DNA from: Membranipora membranacea
Taxonomy: Eukaryota; Bryozoa; Gymnolaemata; Cheilostomatida; Membraniporidae
Length of the DNA: 64,000 nt
Assembly: GCA_914767715.1 (NCBI GenBank)
Contig: OU612071.1
Location: 3,038,001-3,102,000, forward strand
Direction: 5' to 3'
Every line of letters starts with the position of its first letter. Within the stretch, counting starts at the first letter, position 1. The translations under genes were made by a program, and so were the position numbers. Positions 1 to 9,498 of this stretch are shown here, in pieces. Under the pieces are notes generated by a model, which was not told the origin of the DNA, ran no database searches, and worked only from the letters and a program-made list of their open reading frames with translations.

Positions 1-110
1 TGAGAATTCACCAAGACACTCTTTACAGACCAACATTTCTATTTGTGATCACTTTACATGAATTTTATGAAGAAACGTTAAACGATAATGTGTTTTCAAT
101 ATTAACTATT

Positions 111-3100
111 CTATATGGACAAAAAGTCAAAGGTACCTTCTGCCGCAGGGTTAGTGTTTGTGGAAGATCTATTGGGAAGGATCTCGTCTAGTTTTAGTAT
201 GTTGATCTGTGGCATTAAGTTCATCTTGTCGTCTATATTGGTGAATGACAGTTGTAGAACATACGAGACGAGGCACTGTTGCGTTCTGCAAGATGCACTG
301 ATCTCCAGTGCATCTTCTAATACCAGTGCTCTTTCCAAATTGTGGAGCCTACAAAATAAAAAAATCATATTATTTAAACCTACATACATAATGAAAGTAG
401 TAAATACCACAATACTGCTGTATTTAACCTATTGGGAAACAATATTCTGAACATAAATTGTTTTCAAATTTCAATAGTACGACCCATGACATGATTTGAT
501 GGTAGCTCAATGATGGCATTACATGAGACTCAGAATAAGGAAAGCATCTCATACTTACACTGTCTCTGTTGACTCAGGGGTTCCCCTGAGTCTGAATCGA
601 GCATAGGTCCTCCTAAATCTCCGGTTCACTGGTCTATATAATCTGTTATACTTGGATTCTATTTGCTCCAAGGCTCTTGACAGATCCGATGCCACTGCTG
701 GTGATGCTTGGTACCCCTGAACTGTTTTGGATCTGTATATGCACCTTGGAGTAATGACTACAAAACAAATGAAAAGAACATTCTTAGTATTGTATTAACG
801 AGTCTGTTTTTCAAGTTATGACAACTCGCAAACTGCAGCAGCAATTATTACCAAGTTGATAGCTGTCTGAAATAAATTCAAGGAGAGTGCAATTCCTTTT
901 GAATGACAATTCTTTCCTTCCAAGCGGCACAATAACTTATTTTGTTTTCCATTGTTTTATTTATTTATACAATTATGATATCTAACTTACATCCTTCTGA
1001 TAACTGCCTTAGCGCCGTTATACTTAGGGGTCTCTTTAAAGGATCATTTGCATGCCATACATCTCCTTCCTCCTGTTAGTGAAAAATAGTAAGTAACATA
1101 TAAGATATAAATATACTCTCACATATAAAATTGTTCACTGTTAGCTATTCAGAGGTTTTGAGGAGATATGCGTAATGAGATGACAATATGGCATTACATA
1201 ATGGTGGGAGGTAATGCACAAGAACTTCACATGTGAATAAATATATGCCGTATTTTACTTACATTGAGCTGAATTTCATCAATGTTGAAGTCCGCTACCT
1301 TAACCGGATACACCGACAGACCAGGAAACGGTGTTGGTGTGGTTTGGGGTGCAGTTTGGGGAGAAGTTTGGGATGCTGTTTGGGGTCCGGTCAATGCTGT
1401 TGTTGGTGGTGGTGGTGGTGGTGGTGGTGGTGCTGTTGCTGCTGCTGCCGAATGGTGTCTATACTCCCTAAAAACTGAGGAAGTAGATGGTCCCAAGTCT
1501 GGAAGTTCGAATTGGGTATCTTCCAAATCATCAGCTGCTGGGGGAGGGGGGTATACCAACATCTTCTTGTACTAAAATATTATTGAGAGAGAGAAATGAT
1601 AAATTGCTTAAGGAGAAATTCATGAAGCTTTTTTTGATAAGTGAGCATTTGCAATGCAATAATGATACACCTTACCTATGCAGGGGTGTATCCATTGGAT
1701 TGCCTCTAGGGCTAACCCTTACCAACTTTAAAACATGACAATTACTCAAAATGGTTATAAAGTCAGCCTCAAGGAGATAACGATTCCAATTTTATGAGAT
1801 TTCCAAAACAAAAGCCCTAGCATTACCAGGTTGAAGGATAATTCTCTATGTCTGGAATTAAGTGATATCATTGATATTGAGCACATATAAAAACATAAGG
1901 AGAAGTGGTGTAATCTTACTTTTTTAGAGGGAGGGATTGCCTTGTTCACTCTTGTTGGAATAGGTGCATCGGGTCTATCATGAGAAAAAGTTTCATCTTC
2001 ATCATCTTCATCTTCGTCGAGATCACTCAGCAGCTGTGAAAAGAAATTGACAAAACTGATTTATGCATGGGTAAGGTAGCACACATATGCAGCCAAGTGT
2101 ACATATTCCCAACAGAATGAGGAGGTTGATAATTTTCTCCATCTAATAAAAATGAAATGAAAGGTTTGTCCTCTCTCAATCCTGTCCCTGACACAATAAT
2201 ATTGCAGATATGGAACACTTGACGTGAAACAAGAAGGTTGGAAATTACTCGATAATAATCAAGATAAATGCTTACTTTTGCACATCGCTTGCGTTTCCTT
2301 GTCTCAACCTCAACATCCTCATCATCTTCGTCATCATCTTGCCTTTTTCTCTTTCGTGTGAGGTCAATGACTTCTTCTTCCTCATTCACACTCTATTAAC
2401 ATTAAACATTGAGCACTGATTGATATACAATTAAGTATGTAGAAAAGGGCAGCCCGTAGGCAGATATTTTTAACAGTGCAATGGAAACACAATCATTATC
2501 AAGGGCAAGAACTGTGCAGATTAAACACATGCACATTAGAGTTGTGTAACAAAACAAAATTATTAGAAAAAAATTGAATAGGTAATACTCACTTTTTTGC
2601 TTCTCTTCGCTAAAGAGTGATTGGGCTTTTTGGCTGGTGGTTTACCCAGTCGCCTTTCCATTCGCATGTCGCTTTCATCCTCAAAATCATACTAAAACAA
2701 ACAAGCGTTAAAGCCTTACATAAATGCATAGCAACACTGATAAGGTGAGGGGTGTAAATCCTGGAGAATCTGGCTGCCTAGTTTAACCAAAAAAAAAACG
2801 TTTGAGATTTTACAAAAGACTTCTTGGCTTTCTATGCATTATAACATTTATAAAGAAATAGTAAAATTAGTTACTTTCAGAATTAGCTACCTCAAGAAGC
2901 AAAATTGGTGAAATTAATGCTGAATACTTTTTGTGTATAAGGTAGGTCAAACTTGATCTTCGAATTCACTAAAATCCCTTGCAAGGAAGAAGTCATACAC
3001 ACTTGGTAAAAGTATATGGCATACCATGCTAGATTTATTTGTAATAATTAACTACAAAAGTCATTTTGCAAAGTCACTCACCATTTCATCATCAAAGCTC

Positions 3101-3553
3101 CCATCAGAGGCTTTCACCTCCTTCGCCTCACTGTCCAGAAACATTCTCTTGGCATAAGCACTCATAGCGTTGTTCATTTTGTTTGCAGTTTTGCGGGACA
3201 TCTATTTTAAAAGAAAGAACAAAAGTTAGTTGTTTTCAAATTTCTTTTGCCTAACAGGAATTAATAAGGATTTTTTAAAATATTTTTTCTACTGCTAAAG
3301 CACTCGCCAACACAAAAACCAATAAAATCTTTTTAAATTAGCCAAATCAAGCGGGAGGCACAAGTTCAAAATCATGAAATGCACATGTAAAATCTACCAA
3401 AAGAACTTGAAGCAAACATTCATGAGAAATTATTCTTACTGGTGGAGTCGTTTCGGTGTCAGACTCAAGTTCAGGCTCCAGACACCCACCTGGACCCATA
3501 TGGGATCTTTGTCCCGGTTTGTCGTGAATGCAACCAAAACAAGTATCAAACAT
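111..3553 (-). CDS. Nine-coding-exon gene for a 463-aa unrecognised nuclear-type protein
   Basis: Coding exons on the minus strand: 3553-3440, 3201-3082, 2691-2593, 2392-2276, 2033-1920, 1571-1263, 1072-991, 757-559 and 348-111 (stop TAG). Every junction has a GT donor (mostly GTAAG or GTGAG) and AG acceptor, and the phases agree throughout: the first six junctions are phase 0, the last two phase 1 and phase 2. The start codon lies directly after an acceptor. Exon 1 holds a Cys/His cluster (CFGC, then HMGPGGC), possibly zinc-binding. Middle exons are highly acidic with basic nuclear-localisation-like clusters (RKRKR twice, then AKKP and KRSKK). The sixth exon (103 codons) has an Ala run, nine prolines and repeated PQT units. 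The seventh to ninth exons encode a conserved-looking basic C-terminus (RRFRRTYARFRLRG). I recognise no family. It lies beside a virus-type ATPase on the same strand, so it may belong to an integrated virus-like element; that is inference. Confidence 0.8.
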
Positions 3554-3716
3554 CTAAAATAGTAAATAAAAAAATACAAAAAATTAAAAAAAAAGAAAAA
3601 TTAAAAAATAAAACCTTATTTAAACAAACTCAGAACAGTAACATAATTAATTAATTTGAATTCAGCCAAAAATAAATTCTTATTAAAGGAAAAATATGAT
3701 TACAATTTTTACTTAC

Positions 3717-3832
3717 ATTGAAGAGTAGTAAGGCTTAAGTCTCCTTGGGTACAATGTGTTGACTTGCAAGCAGAGGTGAATTCACTTCAAACTGAATGAA
3801 TGATTTGATGGTTCCAGCCTCATCCTTTTATA
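3717..3832 (-). promoter_or_regulatory. TATA box and 5' untranslated exon of the nine-exon gene
   Basis: On the minus strand TATAAAAG lies at 3832-3825. About 108 bases downstream a strong donor (GTAAGT, 3716-3711) ends a presumed non-coding exon (about 3800-3717). The next acceptor places the start codon at 3553. The transcription start is inferred from the usual spacing of about 30 bp from TATA. Confidence 0.6.
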
Positions 3833-4080
3833 CCGTGGTGTTTAACCAAAGATCCATCGCAGGTTTGGAATTAGAAATTGCAATCCCTTAATCTGCTCTA
3901 TTATAACTACTAATTTTAGCCTGTGAGCCTAAATGTTAATTTATCATTGTAAAGCATGACTTGAACTCTCTATGTATTATATATAGCTTTATTATTTAAA
4001 TAACCACTTGGTAAAAATTTTCACAAACACAAGAGTGTTGTGCACCATGTAATAAAAAAATGCTTATCAACAGAGCAAAA

Positions 4081-4716
4081 CTACTTTGGTAAATACACGA
4101 TACCAGGATTATCAAAGACTTTTGCTCGTACACGGGCTTTATCATCACAAACTGGGGAGCAATTTAAAAACAGATAACCATAACGTTCTTTTACTGCATC
4201 CAAATATGCTTCTATCACAAGTTTTTCCTTACCCATTTGTCTGCCAATTGTTTTGATTACTGAAATGTCTCTCACAGATTTCATCAACCAGAAATGGTGT
4301 GAGTTCAAACTAATCGTACGGAAAAATGGTCCTTGACAAAATAAATTTTGTGTCAGTGTAATTATGCTATAATTATAATGATGACTAAACTTTGTATAAA
4401 AGTCAGCAATATCCTTAGAGCTGGAAACTTCCTCCATTAAATCATCAATGACTAGAAGTCTATGCTGTCGATCTTTAGGCAATGATTCCATTGTTGCTAG
4501 CCCTTCTATAAATTTAATCGGCACCGAGGCATCATAAGAGTTGTAAAGTGGTTGGTAGATTGAGTAACAGATAATTATTTCCACAGGTGGTGGCACAAAG
4601 ATTTTTTCAGCATGGGAAATAATTTCTCTTAGTAGGGTAGATTTACCACTTGATGTCGGCCCTAAAAATATACAGCATAAAAAGTCAGCAGGATAGAGAT
4701 TGTGACTAAAATTCTT
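4081..4716 (-). CDS. Polinton/adintovirus-type packaging ATPase (partial N-terminus)
   Basis: The open frame runs from a stop just above 4716 to the TAG at 4081, about 211 codons. It shows a Walker A loop GPTSSGKST near 4,630-4,660 after a hydrophobic strand, and a Walker B HRLLVIDDL near 4,440-4,470. Further downstream are a TKFSHH/TLTQNLF block, FRTISLNSHH, and a YLDAVKERYGYLFLN tail. This order matches the FtsK/HerA-like genome-packaging ATPase of Polintons and adintoviruses as I know that family. No ATG precedes the P-loop in this frame. An AG acceptor (near 4,706 or 4,662) suggests an upstream exon I could not place; a GTG at 4596 lies after the P-loop and cannot be the true start. The core is uninterrupted, so the gene looks intact or recently integrated. 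Function (ATP-driven DNA translocation into capsids) is inferred from family. Confidence 0.75.
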   Translation of the reverse strand, partial: KNFSHNLYPADFLCCIFLGPTSSGKSTLLREIISHAEKIFVPPPVEIIICYSIYQPLYNSYDASVPIKFIEGLATMESLPKDRQHRLLVIDDLMEEVSSSKDIADFYTKFSHHYNYSIITLTQNLFCQGPFFRTISLNSHHFWLMKSVRDISVIKTIGRQMGKEKLVIEAYLDAVKERYGYLFLNCSPVCDDKARVRAKVFDNPGIVYLPK

Positions 4717-4911
4717 TCATTTACACACAATCATAGAATATTGCACATTACTATTGACCTCTTGAGTGTTATTTTTTTCAAGTTTGCGGACACAGATGAT
4801 TTATTAGCGTTATACAAGCTGATCATCCCATAATAACCGTACCTCCAAGTACTGGGTGTGTTTAAAATTATGGGAAGGATTGTGGTGATGAAATGCTCAT
4901 TAAAGTTAAAA

Positions 4912-4977
4912 TTTAATGGGAGTTTTTACCCGCAAAAGTTCCGATTTTATGGGAGATTTTGCCCGCAAAATTTCCGC
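4912..4977. repeat. Two tandem 33-bp repeats upstream of the ATPase
   Basis: Units 4912-4944 and 4945-4977 share TTTNATGGGAG, then CCCGCAAAA, then TTCCG. The minus strand reads TTTTGCGGG, similar to an E2F-type core. They lie about 200 bp upstream of the ATPase frame and could be promoter elements; this is inference from position. Confidence 0.5.
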
Positions 4978-5251
4978 TTCTGCTCTAATTTTGAACGCAT
5001 TAAGGGGATTAATAAGTCATTTTGCACCACCCTTTGACGTCAATTACAAATAGTCTAGGTTGTTTGCTCGGCAAATTCGCTGTCACAAATCCCAACAAAA
5101 ATTTTCATGTAGGCTCCCCTCCGCTTTGGCTCAGAGGCTCATATAACCCTGCTTAAGGTCAAAAAACAACTAGATAAAAATCTTGCCTGAGATTATAGAT
5201 GTGAATGGTGCCGCAAGGTGAAATTCTGTTGTCTTAAGATTTGAAGCCATA
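4978..5251. other. Intergenic spacer between the three-ORF array and the ATPase
   Basis: No open frame of note. It probably holds the ATPase promoter or a first exon, neither of which I can place. Confidence 0.4.
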
Positions 5252-5452
5252 CTAGAATGTAGAGTTTGTTGACTTTGAAGTGGATTCAAAGTTTTCACCG
5301 AGGAGCTTTATTATAGAATGTAGCTCTCCCTTCTCTTGTTGAACAAACACTGCACACAGTGAACATATGGTGGCAACGGTAATCAGGATAATTGTGAGAA
5401 GTGCGCGGTATTGCGATAAAAACTGTCTGGTTGTGATATCAGACACAGGCAT
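5252..5452 (-). CDS. Small single-pass membrane protein, unrecognised (66 aa)
   Basis: ATG at 5452, stop at 5252. A polar N-terminus is followed by one hydrophobic helix (residues about 18-38, rich in Leu, Ile, Val and Ala) and a polar C-terminus ending in a Ser/Thr-rich stretch. The start codon lies 6 nt after the stop of the upstream ORF, so all three ORFs of this array probably share one transcript. No family recognised. Its shortness leaves some doubt, but the tight packing on one strand supports it. Confidence 0.5.
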   Translation of the reverse strand: MPVSDITTRQFLSQYRALLTIILITVATICSLCAVFVQQEKGELHSIIKLLGENFESTSKSTNSTF

Positions 5453-5458
5453 GGCAAA

Positions 5459-5800
5459 CTAACGTAAATGAGGAGGTAATGTAACAGTGTAGGGTGCGTC
5501 TGGTAGCAGTACCACTATCTGACTGAACAAAGCCTCTTTCTTTGCCTTTATTAAATATCTGGTCACAGGTCTATGAAATCCTGATGGAATCATCAACATT
5601 GCGATTTCATACCAAATATCAAAATGGTGGCGTAATTTATCAGTGTGCAGAAGATACATGTATTGATTTATAAGTTGACAGTCATGCTGAAAGAAGTCTG
5701 TATAGCCTTGAGCATTACAGCCTTGACAATGTTTGCTGACCTGGAGGGAGATTAATTTCCACAAAGTAGCAGCCATAGATGCATCTGCTGTTTTATCCAT
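5459..5800 (-). CDS. 113-aa protein with Cys/His cluster, unrecognised
   Basis: ATG at 5800, stop TAG at 5459-5461. Residues about 24-40 contain CQGC and, ten residues on, HDC: a C-x2-C-x10-H-x-C pattern resembling the cluster in the first coding exon of the spliced gene at 3.5 kb. The rest is helical-looking, and the last 30 residues are hydrophobic with prolines. It starts 7 nt after the upstream stop and ends 6 nt before the next start. I believe similar Gly-Cys/Gln/His-Cys motifs recur in small proteins of Polinton-like and other small DNA viruses, but I could not check this. Function unknown. Confidence 0.6.
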   Translation of the reverse strand: MDKTADASMAATLWKLISLQVSKHCQGCNAQGYTDFFQHDCQLINQYMYLLHTDKLRHHFDIWYEIAMLMIPSGFHRPVTRYLIKAKKEALFSQIVVLLPDAPYTVTLPPHLR

Positions 5801-5807
5801 TATGTTG

Positions 5808-6320
5808 TTACCATAGACAGATTATGCTAAATACCAACAAAGTAACCAACAGGTAAAATATCTGCCGCATCACTGCCTGAAATCTCACTCGATTGATAGC
5901 TTTATTTAAAGTTCTGCAAAAGGTGTTTATTGAATGAGTACTTATGCTACCAACTTCATTTTTGCCCAATGACAAAAATACCTTCTGTAGAATAGTCACT
6001 AATGTAATAGAATGAAACAGCAACTTCTTGCTGTTTGTGGTAGATGATAAGATTTCTTCACAGAGGGAGGCATAGGTCTGTGTAGTTTGGCTGGCAGATA
6101 AGATTTTTCTTGATATCATTTCAATATCACTCACATACAATTCTTCCACATTTTGTTGAAGCATGTACAGCATCCTGGATTTGTAATCCATCAATGTCAG
6201 AGATGGAGAATAACATTTGCCTGCAAGATTGGTTAATAAATATTGTCTTGTATTAATCGGTGAACTCAGATATTTTAACAGGTTAAAATAACCACTTGTC
6301 TTTTCTGACAGTTCCATCAT
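5808..6320 (-). CDS. 170-aa tail-anchored helical protein, unrecognised
   Basis: The start is the first of two adjacent ATGs at 6320-6315; the open frame continues to 6365 without another ATG, and an acceptor-like AG lies just upstream. The stop TAA is at 5808-5810. The protein looks all-helical and ends with a hydrophobic segment followed almost at once by the C-terminus (ending FSIICLW), so it is probably tail-anchored. Size, helical character and anchor recall Bcl-2-type proteins, but I see no convincing BH1 or BH2 motif and make no such call. It heads a three-ORF array with 7 and 6 nt gaps and faces the divergent gene starting at 6485. Confidence 0.6.
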   Translation of the reverse strand: MMELSEKTSGYFNLLKYLSSPINTRQYLLTNLAGKCYSPSLTLMDYKSRMLYMLQQNVEELYVSDIEMISRKILSASQTTQTYASLCEEILSSTTNSKKLLFHSITLVTILQKVFLSLGKNEVGSISTHSINTFCRTLNKAINRVRFQAVMRQIFYLLVTLLVFSIICLW

Positions 6321-6451
6321 AGGTTGCCTAGGAAACACTAATATGAATAAGTATCTTCCATACAATATATAACTACTTGGTTCACGGCTATTTAAGCGCT
6401 TGCCTGCTTACCAAATTCACACACACACTAGGAGGCACACACACACACACA

Positions 6452-6483
<32 letters not shown>

Positions 6484-6484
6484 A
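6321..6484. promoter_or_regulatory. Short divergent intergenic region with microsatellites
   Basis: Only 164 bp separate the minus-strand three-ORF array from the plus-strand gene. It holds (CA)n runs at about 6418-6451 and an (ATT)n run at about 6453-6480, ending just before the plus-strand ATG. It is the likely shared promoter; no core element is clear. Confidence 0.45.
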
Positions 6485-7216
6485 ATGGATCATGTGAGTA
6501 TACACACATACATTGCTTTTATTTTTTGTACATAATTATCTTGTTTTTTATGCTCCGTATCGTTTTATTCTGATTGTATACGACTTGTCAAATAGCTTAT
6601 GTGATTTTCCATTGCTCAGAATAATATGTTTGCTTGGTAACTAGTCATAATATTTATTTTGCAGTCTCATTCCTGTCCAGAATGTGCCAAAGAATTAATT
6701 CCTAATGGTGAGGAGCTGCACCTCACGAGACAGTCGGCAAAGACTTCAGATGAATTAAAAGAATTATTTGCAGCTGATAGTTTTCACTGTCCGGCATGCG
6801 AGGGTAGAATAGCAATGATGGATGCCAAACGTAAGTACATACATTCAGTACAATTATACAAGTATATATACAAGTATATTCCTGAAGGTAATTTTCATTA
6901 ATATGTAGTTATTACTGTCCAACATGCGAGAGTAGAATGTCAAATGTAAGTGCATACATTCAGCGCATCAACCATCTATGTTTGCTGTAGGTAAAGATGC
7001 TTTCATTACATACCTGAAGGCAATTTACATTAATATGTAATCTCTAACTCCTGTGTTGTAGATGTAAAGAGGATGCAACATCGGTTTAAAATTATGAGAT
7101 CAGATCTGCTGCGTAAAACAAGGTCGACGCTTAGGGAGTTAGCAGCAGCAGAGGCAGAGTTAGATAGAGCTGTAAGACAAAAACTGCGACGAGTGGCTAT
7201 GAAAGACAATCTTTAA
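6485..7216 (+). CDS. Three-exon gene for a 109-aa zinc-binding-type protein
   Basis: Exons 6485-6493 (ATG plus two codons), 6665-6830 and 7062-7216 (stop TAA 7214-7216). Donors are GTGAGT and GTAAGT, acceptors TTGCAG and TTGTAG, and phases agree (0, then 1). The product has two Cys pairs, CPEC near residue 6 and CPAC near residue 47, consistent with a four-cysteine zinc site. A basic helical C-terminus follows (MRSDLLRKTRSTLRELAAAE). The very short first coding exon is unusual. It is divergent from the virus-like array and may be part of it. No family recognised. Confidence 0.7.
6786..7043. repeat. Tandem duplication of an exon end and its intron start
   Basis: About 6786-6909 and 6911-7043 are diverged copies. 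Both contain ACTGTCC, CATGCGAG, TAGAAT, then a GTAAGT donor, CATACATTCAG, and CCTGAAGG before TTAATATGTA. The second copy lies wholly in the intron and lacks about 15 bases of the coding part. Confidence 0.65.
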
Positions 7217-8899
7217 TCTGTAATTGAATCTCCAATATTTTGCTTTTCTTGTTAATTTTTTTTATCTCTTCTTTCACATTGTTTTTGTTTTTATGCTGGG
7301 CTGCGTAATTTGTGTTGGAATGGTGGGTGTCAAAGTTATGCTCATCAAGGAAATCAAAGCATGAGCCTGGCATTGTTACCCTGCTGCCTACGGGAGCACT
7401 CACGAATTATGTTGCCATTGCTGTCAGATCAGGAACGCATGCACCTGCTACCAGTAACATGTAATCTAGTACAATCTGTTCCATGGACTATGTCAGATGC
7501 CTAATCTGACAACCTTGTATTCATTTATTCCCTGTAATTTATATTATGTGATTTTATACATGTCTTTGCTGTCTCTACCTCAGATTTATTATTGAAAATG
7601 TTTTAACACCTAAATTAACATATACCTACATTCAGCTGCATAGTTTTCAATTCAAGCCTGTACCAATGAGCATTTTATCCCTCACAAACAAATATTTAAC
7701 ACAACACTAGCTAACTGTGAATCTTCTCAATCACTTTACCCACACAAGCATCTCATCATTTATTATGAATAAATATACTGTGTAGAATTACATAAACAAA
7801 CTTCCATCAGATCAATGACCCACCTCACCATACAAAATGATAACAAAAGCAATTGACAACTCCATAGCTTTATGAGTAGTTGCTACACCACGTTGAGCAC
7901 AAAATAAATACTGTGATGAATCACCGTAATTGAACAGCCAGTGGCTCCACCAGGAGCGTTACAGGCGGGAACAGTCCGCCTATCTGTTAAAATGTGATCG
8001 AGCTGACCAACTCCTCCCAAATCTACTACTCGTATGTCACATGGGCTTATGCAAAATTAACATCCGATGATGAATTGGGAGTTGTTCTCTCATGAAGCAT
8101 AATGTCATTGGGACTGCATTACGTTTATCATCTAAGCATAACCCAGGAATTATACACAGATGCTACAATTCCATACGCAAACTGGTTGGACCACATGCCA
8201 TCGGAATTTTAACTTCATGTAGGAAGATCATGTAAAATAATATTAGCTGCTTTAAATTGGAAGATAGGAATCATACAATATGACTTTTTGTTGACTATGC
8301 AGGAATGTGCACAGCAGCGTATCAAGTTTGAGAACTACCGCTATTTCTGTTTCAAGGCTTAAAATCTGATGTCACAAAGACAATCAGCCATACATTTAAT
8401 AACACAAAATTACAGCCCGTACACGTGGGCACAGCAACTGCAATATATTTAATAAATTGCTTTGCTTGCTTCAACATAAATAACTGTATAATAGAAATCC
8501 TTGAATTAGGAGAAAAACAATTGTAAACAATTTTATGCACATGCTTAACAAAGAGTTGCTCCCACTTGCATAAAAAATCACATTTATACATTGTTCGAAT
8601 AAATTCCTAAGGTTCAAGGATTCCACACCATGCAATAATTGTTCATCACCTGAGGGATTGCTCATTGGGCACTATTGAATTACTTTTAGGGCCTGGTGTT
8701 GCCTGAATAAGTGGAAATTATATAAAAAAAAAAGCGATGCTCGAAGCTTTTCTTGATCTATTGTGAGAAGAAAACTCTGAGAAGGGCACAATCGGATCGT
8801 TAATCCTGATTGACCACTATGGCTAGATTTGACCTGAAGGCAGTCAGGGTAGAAATAGTTAGCAGGCAAACCAACAATAAACAATAGTGATCACTACAT
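7217..8899. other. Intergenic, nothing recognised
   Basis: AT-rich sequence with no open frame that looks coding. The frames at 7310-7504 and 8352-8884 lack composition, motifs and neighbours that would support a gene. Confidence 0.4.
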
Positions 8900-9490
8900 C
8901 ATAGGTGCCCAAACTTGTCCTATCATGGGTCATATTCGCAGTTTAGAAAATGTCCGTGGGCCAAGAGTAGTTATGCTTGGTGATTATTGATAGTCGCTAG
9001 GAGGCCCCATAACAAATATTTTGCTTCATAATTTTGAACATTGCATGAGGAAATAATTTTTTTGGGCTAGTGAACTGACTAATCCAAATAATCACATGTC
9101 CTGGTTGAGGATTTTTCAAAACTGATTCCATTCGGAATATTAGCAAATGAGCGAATAAGAGGGCGGCTTATAAAAACGGGAGAATCAGAACCATTCAGGG
9201 GCGTACTGTAATTATTTTTGTTGTAGAGAACTAATTCAACAAGTGGGAATTTTTTTGGTGTCCTTTTCTTGCAGACTGATGTTCTCTAGTTCTGTTCTCT
9301 ATTCAGTTGTAGGCCAATCCATGTAAGTTTTTTCAGAAAACAGACCAAGTTGCATGGTATGAGTTATCAGGACATTTGCGCCCCGCATGAATTATCGCCG
9401 TTTGTAGAGTGTCACGATGGCAATTGAGCCACTTAAATTTGCTAGTTGTGGGCCACATTTGGCCCATGGGCCCCAATTTGGACACCCTTG
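8900..9490. mobile_element. hAT-type non-autonomous element (591 bp)
   Basis: The ends are imperfect inverted repeats: left CATAGGTGCCCAAACTTGTC, right (reverse complement) CAAGGGTGTCCAAATTGGGG. Flanking 8-bp target duplications CACTACAT (8892-8899) and CACCACAT (9491-9498) differ at one base. The GGGTGTCCAAA-type end and 8-bp duplication are typical of hAT elements. No transposase frame is present. Confidence 0.75.
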
Positions 9491-9498
9491 CACCACAT

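Noticed and set aside
111-450. Plus-strand 111-codon frame at 115-450
   Set aside because: Antisense to the last exon of the spliced minus-strand gene.
1233-1575. Plus-strand frames with Trp, Gly and Cys runs
   Set aside because: Shadow of the Pro/Ala-rich exon on the minus strand.
5808-6320. Bcl-2 family call for the 170-aa protein
   Set aside because: Only size, helices and tail anchor agree; no BH1 or BH2 signature is visible.
6418-6480. CRISPR-like short repeats
   Set aside because: Plain microsatellites in a eukaryotic sequence; no spacer structure.
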